Positions 14,935 through 22,028 of a DNA stretch of 23,934 nucleotides are shown here, piece by piece. The stretch covers positions 1-23,934 of the forward strand of contig CAZCAI010000067.1 in assembly GCA_964496595.1 (NCBI GenBank), read 5' to 3'. Position numbers and translations under genes: made by a program. The DNA comes from JAAAOZ01 sp964496595. Lineage in GTDB: Bacteria > Chloroflexota > Anaerolineae > B4-G1 > SLSP01. Below the pieces are notes generated by a model, which saw only the letters and a program-made list of their open reading frames with translations, ran no database searches and was not told the origin of the DNA. Numbering within the stretch: position 1 is the first letter of the stretch; the number at the start of each line of letters is the position of its first letter.

Positions 14935-16857
14935 TTATAGTGCTAACATTCTTTCCAGGGCGACCCTGGCCCATTTGACCGTCTCCGGCGCTACGATGAT
15001 CTCATTGCGCATCTCGCCGCGCGCCAGCGCATCCAGTTGATCGGCTAAATTCTCTAAGGTGATCTGGCTCATCGTGATGCAATAGGGCGGCACATCCGCC
15101 AGTGACCGGATCATTTGCTCCGGGTACTCCTCTTGCAGGCGTTCGACGAGGCGGTTTTCGGTGCCGATGGCCCATTGCGCGCCCGCCGGGGCCGCCGCCA
15201 TTTGCTTGACGATGCGAGCCGTCGAGCCGGCGTCATCGGCCAGCGCCACCACCTCGGCTTTCACTTCGGGATGGACGATGACGCGGATGCCGGGATAGGC
15301 TGCGCGCACGGCGCGGACGTGCTCCGGCCGGAAGCGCTGGTGGACGTTGCACGCGCCGGGCCAGAGGATGATCTTCGCCCGGCGGATGGCGTCGGGTGCG
15401 GGCGGATGTTTCACGTTCCAGAGCAGCATCTCCTCCGGCGGGATGCCCAGGCCCAGCGCGGTGTTGCGTCCCAGGTGCTGATCGGGGAAGAAGAAGATGC
15501 GCGGGCGCTTTGTAAGCGCGTGGCGCAGCACCTTTTCGGCGTTGCCGGAGGTACAAGTCAGACCGCCGTGCTCGCCGCAGAAGGCCTTGAGCGCAGCATC
15601 GGAGTTGACGTAGGTGATGGGCGTGACCTCGGCCTCGACATCGTCCAAGGCGGCATCCAACGCCTCCCAGGCCGCCGCGACGAGGGGGCGCGAGGCGGTA
15701 TCCGCCAGATAGCACCCCGCTTCCTTATCGGGAATAAAGACGTGCTGATCCGGCTGTGCGAGAATTGCGGCGCTTTCCGCCATAAAATGGACGCCGCAGA
15801 AGACGATGTACTCAGCATCGGTCTGGGCCGCCTGCCGCGAGAGTTGCAGCGAATCGCCGCGATAGTCGCTGAAGGCGATCACCTCATCGCGCTGGTAATG
15901 ATGGCCCAAAATGACGAGCCGGTCGCCCAACGCGCGCTTGGTGGCCGCGACGCGGCTCGCGGCGTCGGGGGACGCAGCCTTTGACTCGGGCGGCGCGGGG
16001 CGCTGAATCGTCATGCTGACATCTAATGCCTTGACCGAGTGGGTGAGCGCGCCGGCCGAGATGTAATCCACGCCGGTGGCGGCGATATCGGCGACGCGCG
16101 CCAGCGTGACGTTGCCGGAGGCCTCCAACGGGACGCGCCCAGCGGCCATCGCGACCGCCTCGCGCATCGCGGCGAGATCCATGTTATCCAACAGGATGCG
16201 GTCGAGCGGCGGCGTGATGTCCAGCGCGGTGCGCAGTTCGTCCAGCGTGCGCACCTCCACCTCGATGGGGAGATCGGGATGGCGCTCGCGCGCCTGCGCC
16301 ACGGCCTTCTCGATGCTGCCGGCGGCGTCCACGTGGTTGTCCTTCACCATCATCATATCGAAGAGCGCCATGCGATGATTGGCGCCGCCGCCCATCCGCA
16401 CGGCGTACTTATCCAACACGCGGTAGCCGGGCAGCGTCTTGCGCGTATCTAAGAGCGTGGCATCGCTCAGAGCGAGAGCGTCGACGAATTTGCGCGTCAG
16501 CGTGGCGATGCCCGACATCCGCTGGAGGAAATTGAGCGCCACGCGCTCGGCGGCCAGCAGCGACGGCCCCGGCCCTGCGACCTCCGCGACGATCTCGCCC
16601 GGCACGACATCCTGTCCCTCCTCGATGCGCGCGCTCAACGTGATAGCGGGATCGACCTGGCGGAAGACCTCCGCCATCACGGGCAGCCCGGCGATCACGC
16701 CGCCGGTCTTGGCCGTGAGGCAAGCGTGCAAGGTCTCATCCGCATTGAGGATCGCTTCACTCGTCGCATCGCCCGGCCCGATGTCCTCGGCGATAGCCAA
16801 TTCGATCAGCGGCTGGGCGGCCGCGAGCAATGTCTTCAACTCTTGTTCCGTCGTCAT
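14935..16857 (-). CDS. nadC-nadA: NadC-NadA fusion: quinolinate phosphoribosyltransferase / quinolinate synthase
   Basis: 640 residues in one frame. Residues 1-285 are a full NadC: DTRKTLPG (137-144), KYAVRMGGGANHRMAL (150-165), KDNH (172-175), EVE (199-201), EASGNV (245-250) and ISAGALTHSVKALD (266-279). A short Ala/Pro-rich linker (286-303) follows. Residues 304-640 are NadA: GHHYQRDEV (318-326), DSLQLSRQAA, then the three cluster cysteines C354 (FCGVHFMAES), C435 (LTCTSGNAE) and C593 (YCITM). NadA condenses iminoaspartate with DHAP to quinolinate on a [4Fe-4S] cluster; NadC converts it to NaMN. GGAGGG precedes the ATG. With nadB downstream, the whole aspartate-to-NaMN route lies in two genes. 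Both halves look intact. Confidence 0.96.
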   Translation of the reverse strand: MTTEQELKTLLAAAQPLIELAIAEDIGPGDATSEAILNADETLHACLTAKTGGVIAGLPVMAEVFRQVDPAITLSARIEEGQDVVPGEIVAEVAGPGPSLLAAERVALNFLQRMSGIATLTRKFVDALALSDATLLDTRKTLPGYRVLDKYAVRMGGGANHRMALFDMMMVKDNHVDAAGSIEKAVAQARERHPDLPIEVEVRTLDELRTALDITPPLDRILLDNMDLAAMREAVAMAAGRVPLEASGNVTLARVADIAATGVDYISAGALTHSVKALDVSMTIQRPAPPESKAASPDAASRVAATKRALGDRLVILGHHYQRDEVIAFSDYRGDSLQLSRQAAQTDAEYIVFCGVHFMAESAAILAQPDQHVFIPDKEAGCYLADTASRPLVAAAWEALDAALDDVEAEVTPITYVNSDAALKAFCGEHGGLTCTSGNAEKVLRHALTKRPRIFFFPDQHLGRNTALGLGIPPEEMLLWNVKHPPAPDAIRRAKIILWPGACNVHQRFRPEHVRAVRAAYPGIRVIVHPEVKAEVVALADDAGSTARIVKQMAAAPAGAQWAIGTENRLVERLQEEYPEQMIRSLADVPPYCITMSQITLENLADQLDALARGEMRNEIIVAPETVKWARVALERMLAL

Positions 16858-16913
16858 CTTTGTCCCTCCTACGAGCTATGGGGTTATGGGTGTATTGAAT
16901 GTGAGTTGTCCTT

Positions 16914-16941
16914 AGTTTACACGGGAGCTACTTACAGGCAA
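16914..16941 (-). promoter_or_regulatory. Candidate promoter of nadCA
   Basis: On the minus strand TTGCCT (16941-16936), 16 nt, then TAAACT (16919-16914), about 57 nt before the ATG at 16857. Weak matches to consensus. Confidence 0.35.
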
Positions 16942-16972
16942 GGGCGATCTTGATCAGGTGAAGGATGGGGGA

Positions 16973-17024
16973 GCATGCAAAAAGCCGTCCTCAGAGATGG
17001 TTCTGGGGACGGCTTTTCGCATGC
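16973..17024 (-). terminator. Long hairpin terminator, probably for the ATPase-RloB operon
   Basis: 16980-16995 pairs with 17002-17017 (one G-U pair), a 6-nt loop, extended after one mismatch by GCATGC on both sides, giving about 22 pairs. On the minus strand the stem ends in CTTTTTGC, fitting termination of transcripts leaving the RloB gene. Confidence 0.7.
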
Positions 17025-17087
17025 CTGGATTCAATTATAACAACGACGCAGCTTATCTATTATACGCTGTCTATAAATTCACGGCTC

Positions 17088-17234
17088 TTCAGGAATTCGC
17101 CGGGTGCAATCGTACTATCCCCATCCACAACCCAGTAACGACGCGAAAAAGGTCTGTGATCCCCACCAACACGCAATTTTTGGCTACTTTTAGGACTAAT
17201 GAGGGGGTTGCCCGGCAAAATCCAAAAGACTCAA
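17088..17234. repeat. Degenerate dispersed repeat, copy B
   Basis: Direct copy of the element at 7671-7803, about 15 nt longer in its left part. Shares GGAATTCGCC at the left and CCGGCAAAATCCAAAAG near 17210-17228 at the right. It sits on the downstream edge of the ATPase-RloB island. Confidence 0.7.
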
Positions 17235-17269
17235 ATTCACAAATATAAAAACTTGCGCGATAAAATTAT

Positions 17270-17902
17270 CTATGAAATGTATTTGTTTAGTTCTTGTACC
17301 AGCAGGTGCACCGAGGTACAAGGATTGTCACGTTCTGGATTATGACTGGGGCCATAGAATTTAAGTAGCTTTTCTGCAAACCGAATAGCTTGAGGCTGAA
17401 GGTCTTCCAGTTCGTAATACATATCAGGATCATCCTTTTGATAAGGCCTTCCCAGTCGCTCGGTAAGTTTTTCCTTATAGAGACGCCGTGAAGTTGCTGT
17501 ATTATGATAGTGAAAATGCAACAAATACCAAAGCTCAAAAGCTTCATTTGAGTACGCAACACGGATATCTTGCCGCTGAGCCAATTCCAATGCTTCATTG
17601 AACTGGCCAGCGGGGAAACTATCACGATCAAAGACACACCATACTTGAGTATAATTATCTTCTTGTATCAGATCGTATGTCCTTTGTACCAAGCTCAGCG
17701 TATTATCACCTAGACCCCGCACATCAAGCTCCAGCACGGTTTTATTTACAGGAAATCGTTTGAAATAATTTGGTTCTGTTTTGCTACCCTCACACACGAT
17801 AAGAAACTTGGGACGTATTGGCCGAAAATTTGTCCTGCGACCGCGAAGGGGTTTGCCTTTTTTGGGTAACTTTTGCCCGCTAGGTTTAGGAGTTCTCGCC
17901 AT
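17270..17902 (-). CDS. RloB family protein (Toprim-like nuclease candidate)
   Basis: 210 residues. After a basic, Lys/Arg-rich N-terminus (1-32) comes a Toprim-like core: IVCEGSKTEPNYF (35-47, E38) and CVFDRDSF (89-96, D92 and D94). Then SNEAFELWYLLHF (118-130) and NPCTSVHLLVQEL (193-205), all typical of RloB/AbiLii-type proteins. The start overlaps the end of the ATPase gene by 17 nt and has a GGGAGG site, so the two are translated together. In related two-gene systems (AbiL, PARIS, RloAB) the ATPase controls a toxic Toprim nuclease that is released on infection. The family call is strong; the target is unknown. Confidence 0.88.
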   Translation of the reverse strand: MARTPKPSGQKLPKKGKPLRGRRTNFRPIRPKFLIVCEGSKTEPNYFKRFPVNKTVLELDVRGLGDNTLSLVQRTYDLIQEDNYTQVWCVFDRDSFPAGQFNEALELAQRQDIRVAYSNEAFELWYLLHFHYHNTATSRRLYKEKLTERLGRPYQKDDPDMYYELEDLQPQAIRFAEKLLKFYGPSHNPERDNPCTSVHLLVQELNKYIS

Positions 17903-19217
17903 TCCTCCCCCCTATGAAACGATCCTGCAATCCGCCAATGAAGGGGATAGCTCCGTATTTGCCGTTGATATAATCCTTCTCAAATGAAGCGTCATTGCGC
18001 ACTTTTAACTCGGATAGTGAATAGAGATCAGTCGCACCATACCTATCCTTTTCAGTGAACCAGATTTGATCACGACGAAAGAAGCGATGATTTAATAGGG
18101 TTGTATCGTGTGTTGCAAAGATCAACTGGGCATTTTGGGGGTTAGATTTACGAGAATTGAAAAGCTGGATGATGGCACGAGTGATAATAGGATGTAAACG
18201 AGCTTCCATCTCATCTATAACTAAAACTTTCCCTTTTTCCAAAGTGTCTAACAATGGACCCGTGAGATAGAAGAGCTTGTAGGTTCCCTCTGATTCCTCA
18301 TCCTCCATATCAAAAACTTCCGTTCCAACTCTGGTTCTTTCATGATCATAAACCTTATGCACCGTATTTACCCGACTGATCAGTAACTCCCCAATATTGC
18401 TTTCCTTTAGATCGGGTTTTGCAACTTTACTCATCATTTCCTCTACAATATCACGTAACTCTTCAGGCATACCGGATTCTCTGATAGGTCGAGTATCAAT
18501 CTGAATATCAGAAATACCTAGATCTGCTTCCCTCACGAAAGCGATTACTTGTTGTCTGAATGCTTTATCCTCTTGAAAACGTCTTGTGGTAAATCCCCTA
18601 TAAGCTGTATCCTCCAATCCAGAAATAATGTTGAATCCCGTCCGGAACCAATTTAACAATTCAATAGATAATTCTCCATTGAATTGCGCGACCACAGATA
18701 GAAACAGTGCATTGGGTCGTGTGCGATCTTCCAGTCCACGACCTTCTCTGAATACAGTTGAGATATCATAAGTATTTCCTTCACGGATAAACAAGCGCGT
18801 TTCACGTTGTTTCTTATGATATAACCATTCTGATCGCACAACTTCCTTATCTATTTCAAACCCATAACGATAGCGCTTGTTGTTTAGTTGAAAAATAATC
18901 TGAAAATATGATGGAGTTCTTGGACCGGTGGTGGTTAGCCGAAAAGGTTCTATACCAGTGGGTTCACCGACCTGAGATTCCTTGGAGGAATGCAATATAA
19001 AGCGGCTCATCCATCCCATTGCCTTGATTAAATTACTTTTACCACTAGCGTTCGCGCCATAAATAGCAGAGCTACGCAATAATCGCAACCCGTCAACTTG
19101 AAATGTATTGTTTTTATTCAGTCGCTCATCACGAGAACGTAGCTTTGCCGCTTGCATGCTCAACACGACTGGCCTATTGAATGAACGATAATTCCCAACA
19201 CTGAATTCTATTAACAT
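17886..19217 (-). CDS. AAA/ABC-type ATPase of an RloA/AbiLi-like defence pair
   Basis: 443 residues. Starts MLIEFSVGNYRSFN as in many AAA_15/AAA_21 defence ATPases. Walker A GANASGKS (54-61), an ABC-signature-like SEGTYKLFYL (309-318), Walker B VLVIDEMEARLHP (331-343) and H-loop FATHD (367-371), with KYGAIPFIGG (420-429) near the end, which recurs in ATPases partnered with RloB. The ~225 residues between Walker A and signature are the helical arm and insert. ATAGGAG precedes the ATG at 19217. Base composition is clearly AT-richer than the nad and tgt genes around it, as expected for acquired DNA. ATPase identity is firm; the anti-phage role is inferred from the pairing. Confidence 0.9.
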   Translation of the reverse strand: MLIEFSVGNYRSFNRPVVLSMQAAKLRSRDERLNKNNTFQVDGLRLLRSSAIYGANASGKSNLIKAMGWMSRFILHSSKESQVGEPTGIEPFRLTTTGPRTPSYFQIIFQLNNKRYRYGFEIDKEVVRSEWLYHKKQRETRLFIREGNTYDISTVFREGRGLEDRTRPNALFLSVVAQFNGELSIELLNWFRTGFNIISGLEDTAYRGFTTRRFQEDKAFRQQVIAFVREADLGISDIQIDTRPIRESGMPEELRDIVEEMMSKVAKPDLKESNIGELLISRVNTVHKVYDHERTRVGTEVFDMEDEESEGTYKLFYLTGPLLDTLEKGKVLVIDEMEARLHPIITRAIIQLFNSRKSNPQNAQLIFATHDTTLLNHRFFRRDQIWFTEKDRYGATDLYSLSELKVRNDASFEKDYINGKYGAIPFIGGLQDRFIGGRNGENS

Positions 19218-19279
19218 GACGATCTCCTATCACAAAGAATCGTTTATGAGAAAAAATCTCGAAAAAACATCCTAACTTA

Positions 19280-19307
19280 ATTATAGCGCCAATTTATTGG
19301 AATGCAA
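19280..19307 (-). promoter_or_regulatory. Promoter of the ATPase-RloB operon
   Basis: On the minus strand TTGCAT (19307-19302), 16 nt, then a perfect TATAAT (19285-19280). The start would be near 19273, giving a 55-nt leader to the ATG at 19217. Confidence 0.6.
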
Positions 19308-19390
19308 CAGTCAAAGTGAAAACTTGAACACTTCGGTATGTGATCACTAAATATGGTATGCTGGGGAAAAATTCCTCTGTTTAGCTTTCC

Positions 19391-19516
19391 CTAACATTCT
19401 GTACTATCCACCAAACCCAACGCAAGCTTGCCATAACCCATCCGCTCAGGTAAAATAATCAGCACGTCACCGACGTCTAGGGTCCAGTCATATCTTCTCC
19501 TTTTTCCACTTCCCAC
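19391..19516 (-). other. Possible 41-codon ORF or gene remnant
   Basis: From GTG 19516 the minus strand reads 41 sense codons to TAG at 19391. The composition looks protein-like (DVGDVLIILPERMGYGKLA), but a stop lies just upstream in frame and there is no ribosome site for the GTG. It could be the tail of a lost gene or chance. I do not assign a family. Confidence 0.2.
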
Positions 19517-19553
19517 AAGCCGTTAAACGAAGATTCGAATGGAAAGGAAACCC

Positions 19554-20696
19554 GTGAATCACCAACTATTTGATTTTGACCTCTTAGCGACCTCAGACGG
19601 GGGCCGGGCGGGCGTTTTTCACACCGCGCACGGACCGCTCCCCACGCCGATTTACGCCCCCGTGGGCACGCACGCCACGGTCAAGGCGATGACGCCGCGC
19701 CAGTTGAAGGATGTGGGCGCGGCGTTGGTGCTGGCGAACACCTATCACCTCTATCTCCGCCCCGGCGATGAGCTGATCGCCGCGCTGGGCGGACTGCACG
19801 AGTTTATGCAGTGGGACGGCCCGATGCTGACCGACTCCGGCGGCTTTCAGGTCTTCAGCCTCTCCGGCGTGCGCGGCGACAAATCGCTGCGGACGATTGA
19901 CGACGATGGTGTGACCTTCCGCTCGCACTTAGACGGCTCGAAGCATCGCTTCACGCCGGAGCGCGTGGTCGAGATCCAGCAGAATTTGGGCGCGGACATC
20001 GCAATGGTGCTGGATGAGTGCGCGCCGCCCGATGATTACGAGTACAATGTGCGGGCGTTGGCGCGCACGCACGCCTGGGCCGAGCGCTGCAAGGCCGCGC
20101 ACACGCGTGCGGATCAGGCGCTCTTCGGCATCGTCCAGGGCGGCATCTTCCCCGATCTGCGGGAGCGGAGCGCGCGCTTCCTCACCGACTTGACCTTCCC
20201 CGGCTATGCCATCGGCGGCCTGTCGGTGGGGGAGACCAAAGAGGAGATGCACACGGCCTTGGAGGTCACTACGCCGATCCTGCCCGCTCACAAGCCGCGC
20301 TATCTGATGGGCGTGGGCACGCCGGAGGATCTGGTGGCCGGCGTCGCGCGCGGCATCGACATCTTCGATTGTGTGCTGCCCACGCGGGTGGCGCGCAACG
20401 GGCAGGCGCTGCGTCGCATCGACAAGCTCAATATGCGCAACGCCCAATTCGCCGAAGATCCGGCGCCCATCGATCCGACGTGCGATTGCTACACGTGCCA
20501 GACCTTCACGCGCGCCTACATTCGACACTTAGTCGTCTCCAAGGAGATCCTGGGCGCGACGCTGCTGACGATCCACAATCTGCACACGATGCTGAGTCTC
20601 ATCAAGGAGATTCGCGAGGCGATTTTAGAGGATCGCTTCGCCGATTTCCAGGCGGCCTTTTGGGAGGCCCGAGAGCGGGCTGCGGCAAACTCATAA
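19554..20696 (+). CDS. tgt: tRNA-guanine transglycosylase, bacterial type
   Basis: 380 residues from GTG 19554, or 385 from an in-frame ATG at 19539. GTG is preferred because AAAGGAAA lies just before it and the ATG has no ribosome site. Residue numbers here use the ATG. DSGGFQVFSL (99-108) has the general base D99; LDECAPP (158-164) is the bacterial base-recognition loop; FDCVLPTR (276-283) has the nucleophile D277; zinc ligands are C315, C317, C320 and H346. The enzyme exchanges guanine 34 for preQ1 in tRNAs with GUN anticodons, an early step of queuosine synthesis. No queA or preQ0 genes are in view, but a YhhQ-type precursor transporter lies about 2.4 kb downstream. Confidence 0.96.
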   Translation: MNHQLFDFDLLATSDGGRAGVFHTAHGPLPTPIYAPVGTHATVKAMTPRQLKDVGAALVLANTYHLYLRPGDELIAALGGLHEFMQWDGPMLTDSGGFQVFSLSGVRGDKSLRTIDDDGVTFRSHLDGSKHRFTPERVVEIQQNLGADIAMVLDECAPPDDYEYNVRALARTHAWAERCKAAHTRADQALFGIVQGGIFPDLRERSARFLTDLTFPGYAIGGLSVGETKEEMHTALEVTTPILPAHKPRYLMGVGTPEDLVAGVARGIDIFDCVLPTRVARNGQALRRIDKLNMRNAQFAEDPAPIDPTCDCYTCQTFTRAYIRHLVVSKEILGATLLTIHNLHTMLSLIKEIREAILEDRFADFQAAFWEARERAAANS

Positions 20697-20730
20697 GAAC
20701 CAAAACCAAACATATCGTGGGGACGTGTTA

Positions 20731-20879
20731 GAGGCTGTTTGAAAATCAGGCCTAACCTTGCGAAGGTTGCGCAAGTGACCTCAATTAGTTTGTAGTAGGT
20801 GCAACGAGCCGGTTAATCTGTTTACCAAGGTTCTCGTTAACCTTCGCAAGGGTGCGTGAATAAATTTTCAAATACACTC
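20731..20879. mobile_element. 149-bp MITE-like element with TTA target duplication
   Basis: Ends are GAGGCTGTTTGAAAAT (20731-20746) and, inverted, GAGTGTATTTGAAAAT (20879-20864), 13 of 16 identical. TTA flanks both sides (20728-20730 and 20880-20882). Inside, CCTTGCGAAGGTT (20756-20768) is repeated inverted at 20839-20851. No coding capacity. The end sequence and TNA-type duplication resemble IS5-family (IS427-type) elements. Confidence 0.75.
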
Positions 20880-20923
20880 TTACATCAGACGCCCTCAACA
20901 TTCATCCAGGAATAGGAGCAACT

Positions 20924-21790
20924 ATGCTTAAATTTTCAAAGGAAGCGCTACTTTCGTTGGGCGGCAAGAATCGTCGCGAGGCGCAGGACTTCGCCAGCCT
21001 TTACCAGCGCCAGAAGGAGGCGCATCAGCGGCGGCGCGTCCTCATCAAGACGGAGGAGCAAATCGAGGGCATCCGCAAGAGCAGCGCGCTGACCGCCGAG
21101 ATTTTGGATGTGCTGGAGGAGCGGGTCAAGCCGGGCGTGACGACCGAGCAGATTGATCGCTGGGTCTATGACTACACCATCGATCACGGGGCGACGCCCG
21201 CGCCGCTCAACTATCGCGGCTTTCCCAAGAGCGTCTGCACGTCGATCAACGAGGTCGTCTGCCACGGCATCCCGGAGGCGCGGGAGCTGGTGGATGGCGA
21301 CATCATCAACATCGATGTAACTTCGATTCTGGACGGCTACTATGGCGATTCCAGCCGGATGTTCTTGATCGGGAATGTCAGCGAGGCGGCGCGGCGACTG
21401 GTGGAGGTCACGCGGGAATGCCTCTATCTGGGGATCGAGCAGGTCAAGCCGGGGAACACCTTGGGCGACATCGGCCACGCCATCCAGCAGCACGCGGAGG
21501 CGCACGGCTACTCGGTGGTGCGCAAGTTTGTGGGCCACGGCACCGGCGTCCGATTCCACGAACCGCCGGATGTCTTCCACTTCGGGACGCCCGGCACGGG
21601 CCTGAAGCTGCGCCCCAATATGGTCTTCACCATCGAGCCGATGGTCAACATCGGGACGCACAAGGTGCGGATCTTAGAGGATGATTGGACGGCGGTGACT
21701 ATCGATGGTGAACTCTCGGCGCAGTGGGAACACACTCTCCGCGTCACTGGGGAGGGGGTGGAGATTTTGACCAAGAGTCATAGAACGTAA
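20924..21790 (+). CDS. map: Methionine aminopeptidase, type I
   Basis: 288 residues, about 25-40 longer at the N-terminus than E. coli MAP (264). The catalytic 'pita-bread' domain covers about 42-285. Metal ligands are D131 (INIDVT), D142 (YGDSSR), H205 (GHGTG), E238 (IEPM) and E269 (WEHT); H114 (VVCHGIP) is the substrate-site histidine. It removes the initiator methionine from new proteins. The first 40 residues are charged and helical (EALLSLGGKNRREAQDF, YQRQKEAHQRRR) and carry no SEC-C-like zinc motif. ATAGGAG precedes the ATG. The MITE lies 44 nt upstream and could have altered its promoter. Confidence 0.96.
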   Translation: MLKFSKEALLSLGGKNRREAQDFASLYQRQKEAHQRRRVLIKTEEQIEGIRKSSALTAEILDVLEERVKPGVTTEQIDRWVYDYTIDHGATPAPLNYRGFPKSVCTSINEVVCHGIPEARELVDGDIINIDVTSILDGYYGDSSRMFLIGNVSEAARRLVEVTRECLYLGIEQVKPGNTLGDIGHAIQQHAEAHGYSVVRKFVGHGTGVRFHEPPDVFHFGTPGTGLKLRPNMVFTIEPMVNIGTHKVRILEDDWTAVTIDGELSAQWEHTLRVTGEGVEILTKSHRT

Positions 21791-21820
21791 AACGTATTGC
21801 GTATTTCGTATCCCGTAATG
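21784..21820. repeat. Short degenerate CGTATT-type tandem repeat
   Basis: The sequence cycles through aacgta / aacgtattg / cgtatttcgta / tcccgta, a loose 8-9 bp word repeated four or five times directly after the map stop. Confidence 0.5.
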
Positions 21821-21856
21821 AACTAGTTGTGAGATTCGATTGGTAGGTGTGCAAAC

Positions 21857-21907
21857 CTTAGCCCGGCGCTAAAGACGCCGGGCTAAGAGAACGAAGCCCT
21901 TCGGGCT
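21857..21907. repeat. Paired hairpins between map and era
   Basis: A perfect 12-bp stem (CTTAGCCCGGCG at 21857-21868 with CGCCGGGCTAAG at 21876-21887, 7-nt loop) is followed by AGCCC-TTC-GGGCT (21895-21907). It lacks a T run, though it may still end transcription of the convergent map and era genes. Same design as the pair at 4901-4943. Confidence 0.65.
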
Positions 21908-21964
21908 GGAAAATAGGTGTTCTCAAGTTATGGCTGGCGACCTACTCCCCGCCGATCCACACTA

Positions 21965-22028
21965 GCAACCAGCTTCCAGCCTTCCAACGTCCAAACATTC
22001 AACCTTCAACTTGAAACTTTGAACTTCA
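21965..22028. repeat. Degenerate CCAAC/TTCAAC word repeat
   Basis: A strand-biased stretch made of related words (cttccagc, cttccaac, gtccaaac, attcaac, cttcaac, ttgaaac, tttgaac) reaching the era stop. No coding content. Confidence 0.5.

Larger units (their letters stand above)
16858..17269. other. Intergenic region: nadCA promoter, strong hairpin, repeat copy B
   Basis: This 412-bp gap contains the candidate nad promoter (16914-16941), the long hairpin at 16973-17024, and repeat copy B (17088-17234). The 96-codon plus-strand frame across it runs through the hairpin and the repeat and has no ribosome site; I do not call it a gene. Confidence 0.6.
19218..19553. other. Divergent intergenic region between the ATPase gene and tgt
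   Basis: This 336-bp gap holds the ATPase promoter and a short minus-strand open frame (19391-19516) that may be a remnant. No clear tgt promoter was found. Confidence 0.5.

Noticed and set aside
16958..17248. 96-codon plus-strand frame
   Set aside because: It passes through a terminator hairpin and a dispersed repeat, and has no ribosome site or family resemblance.
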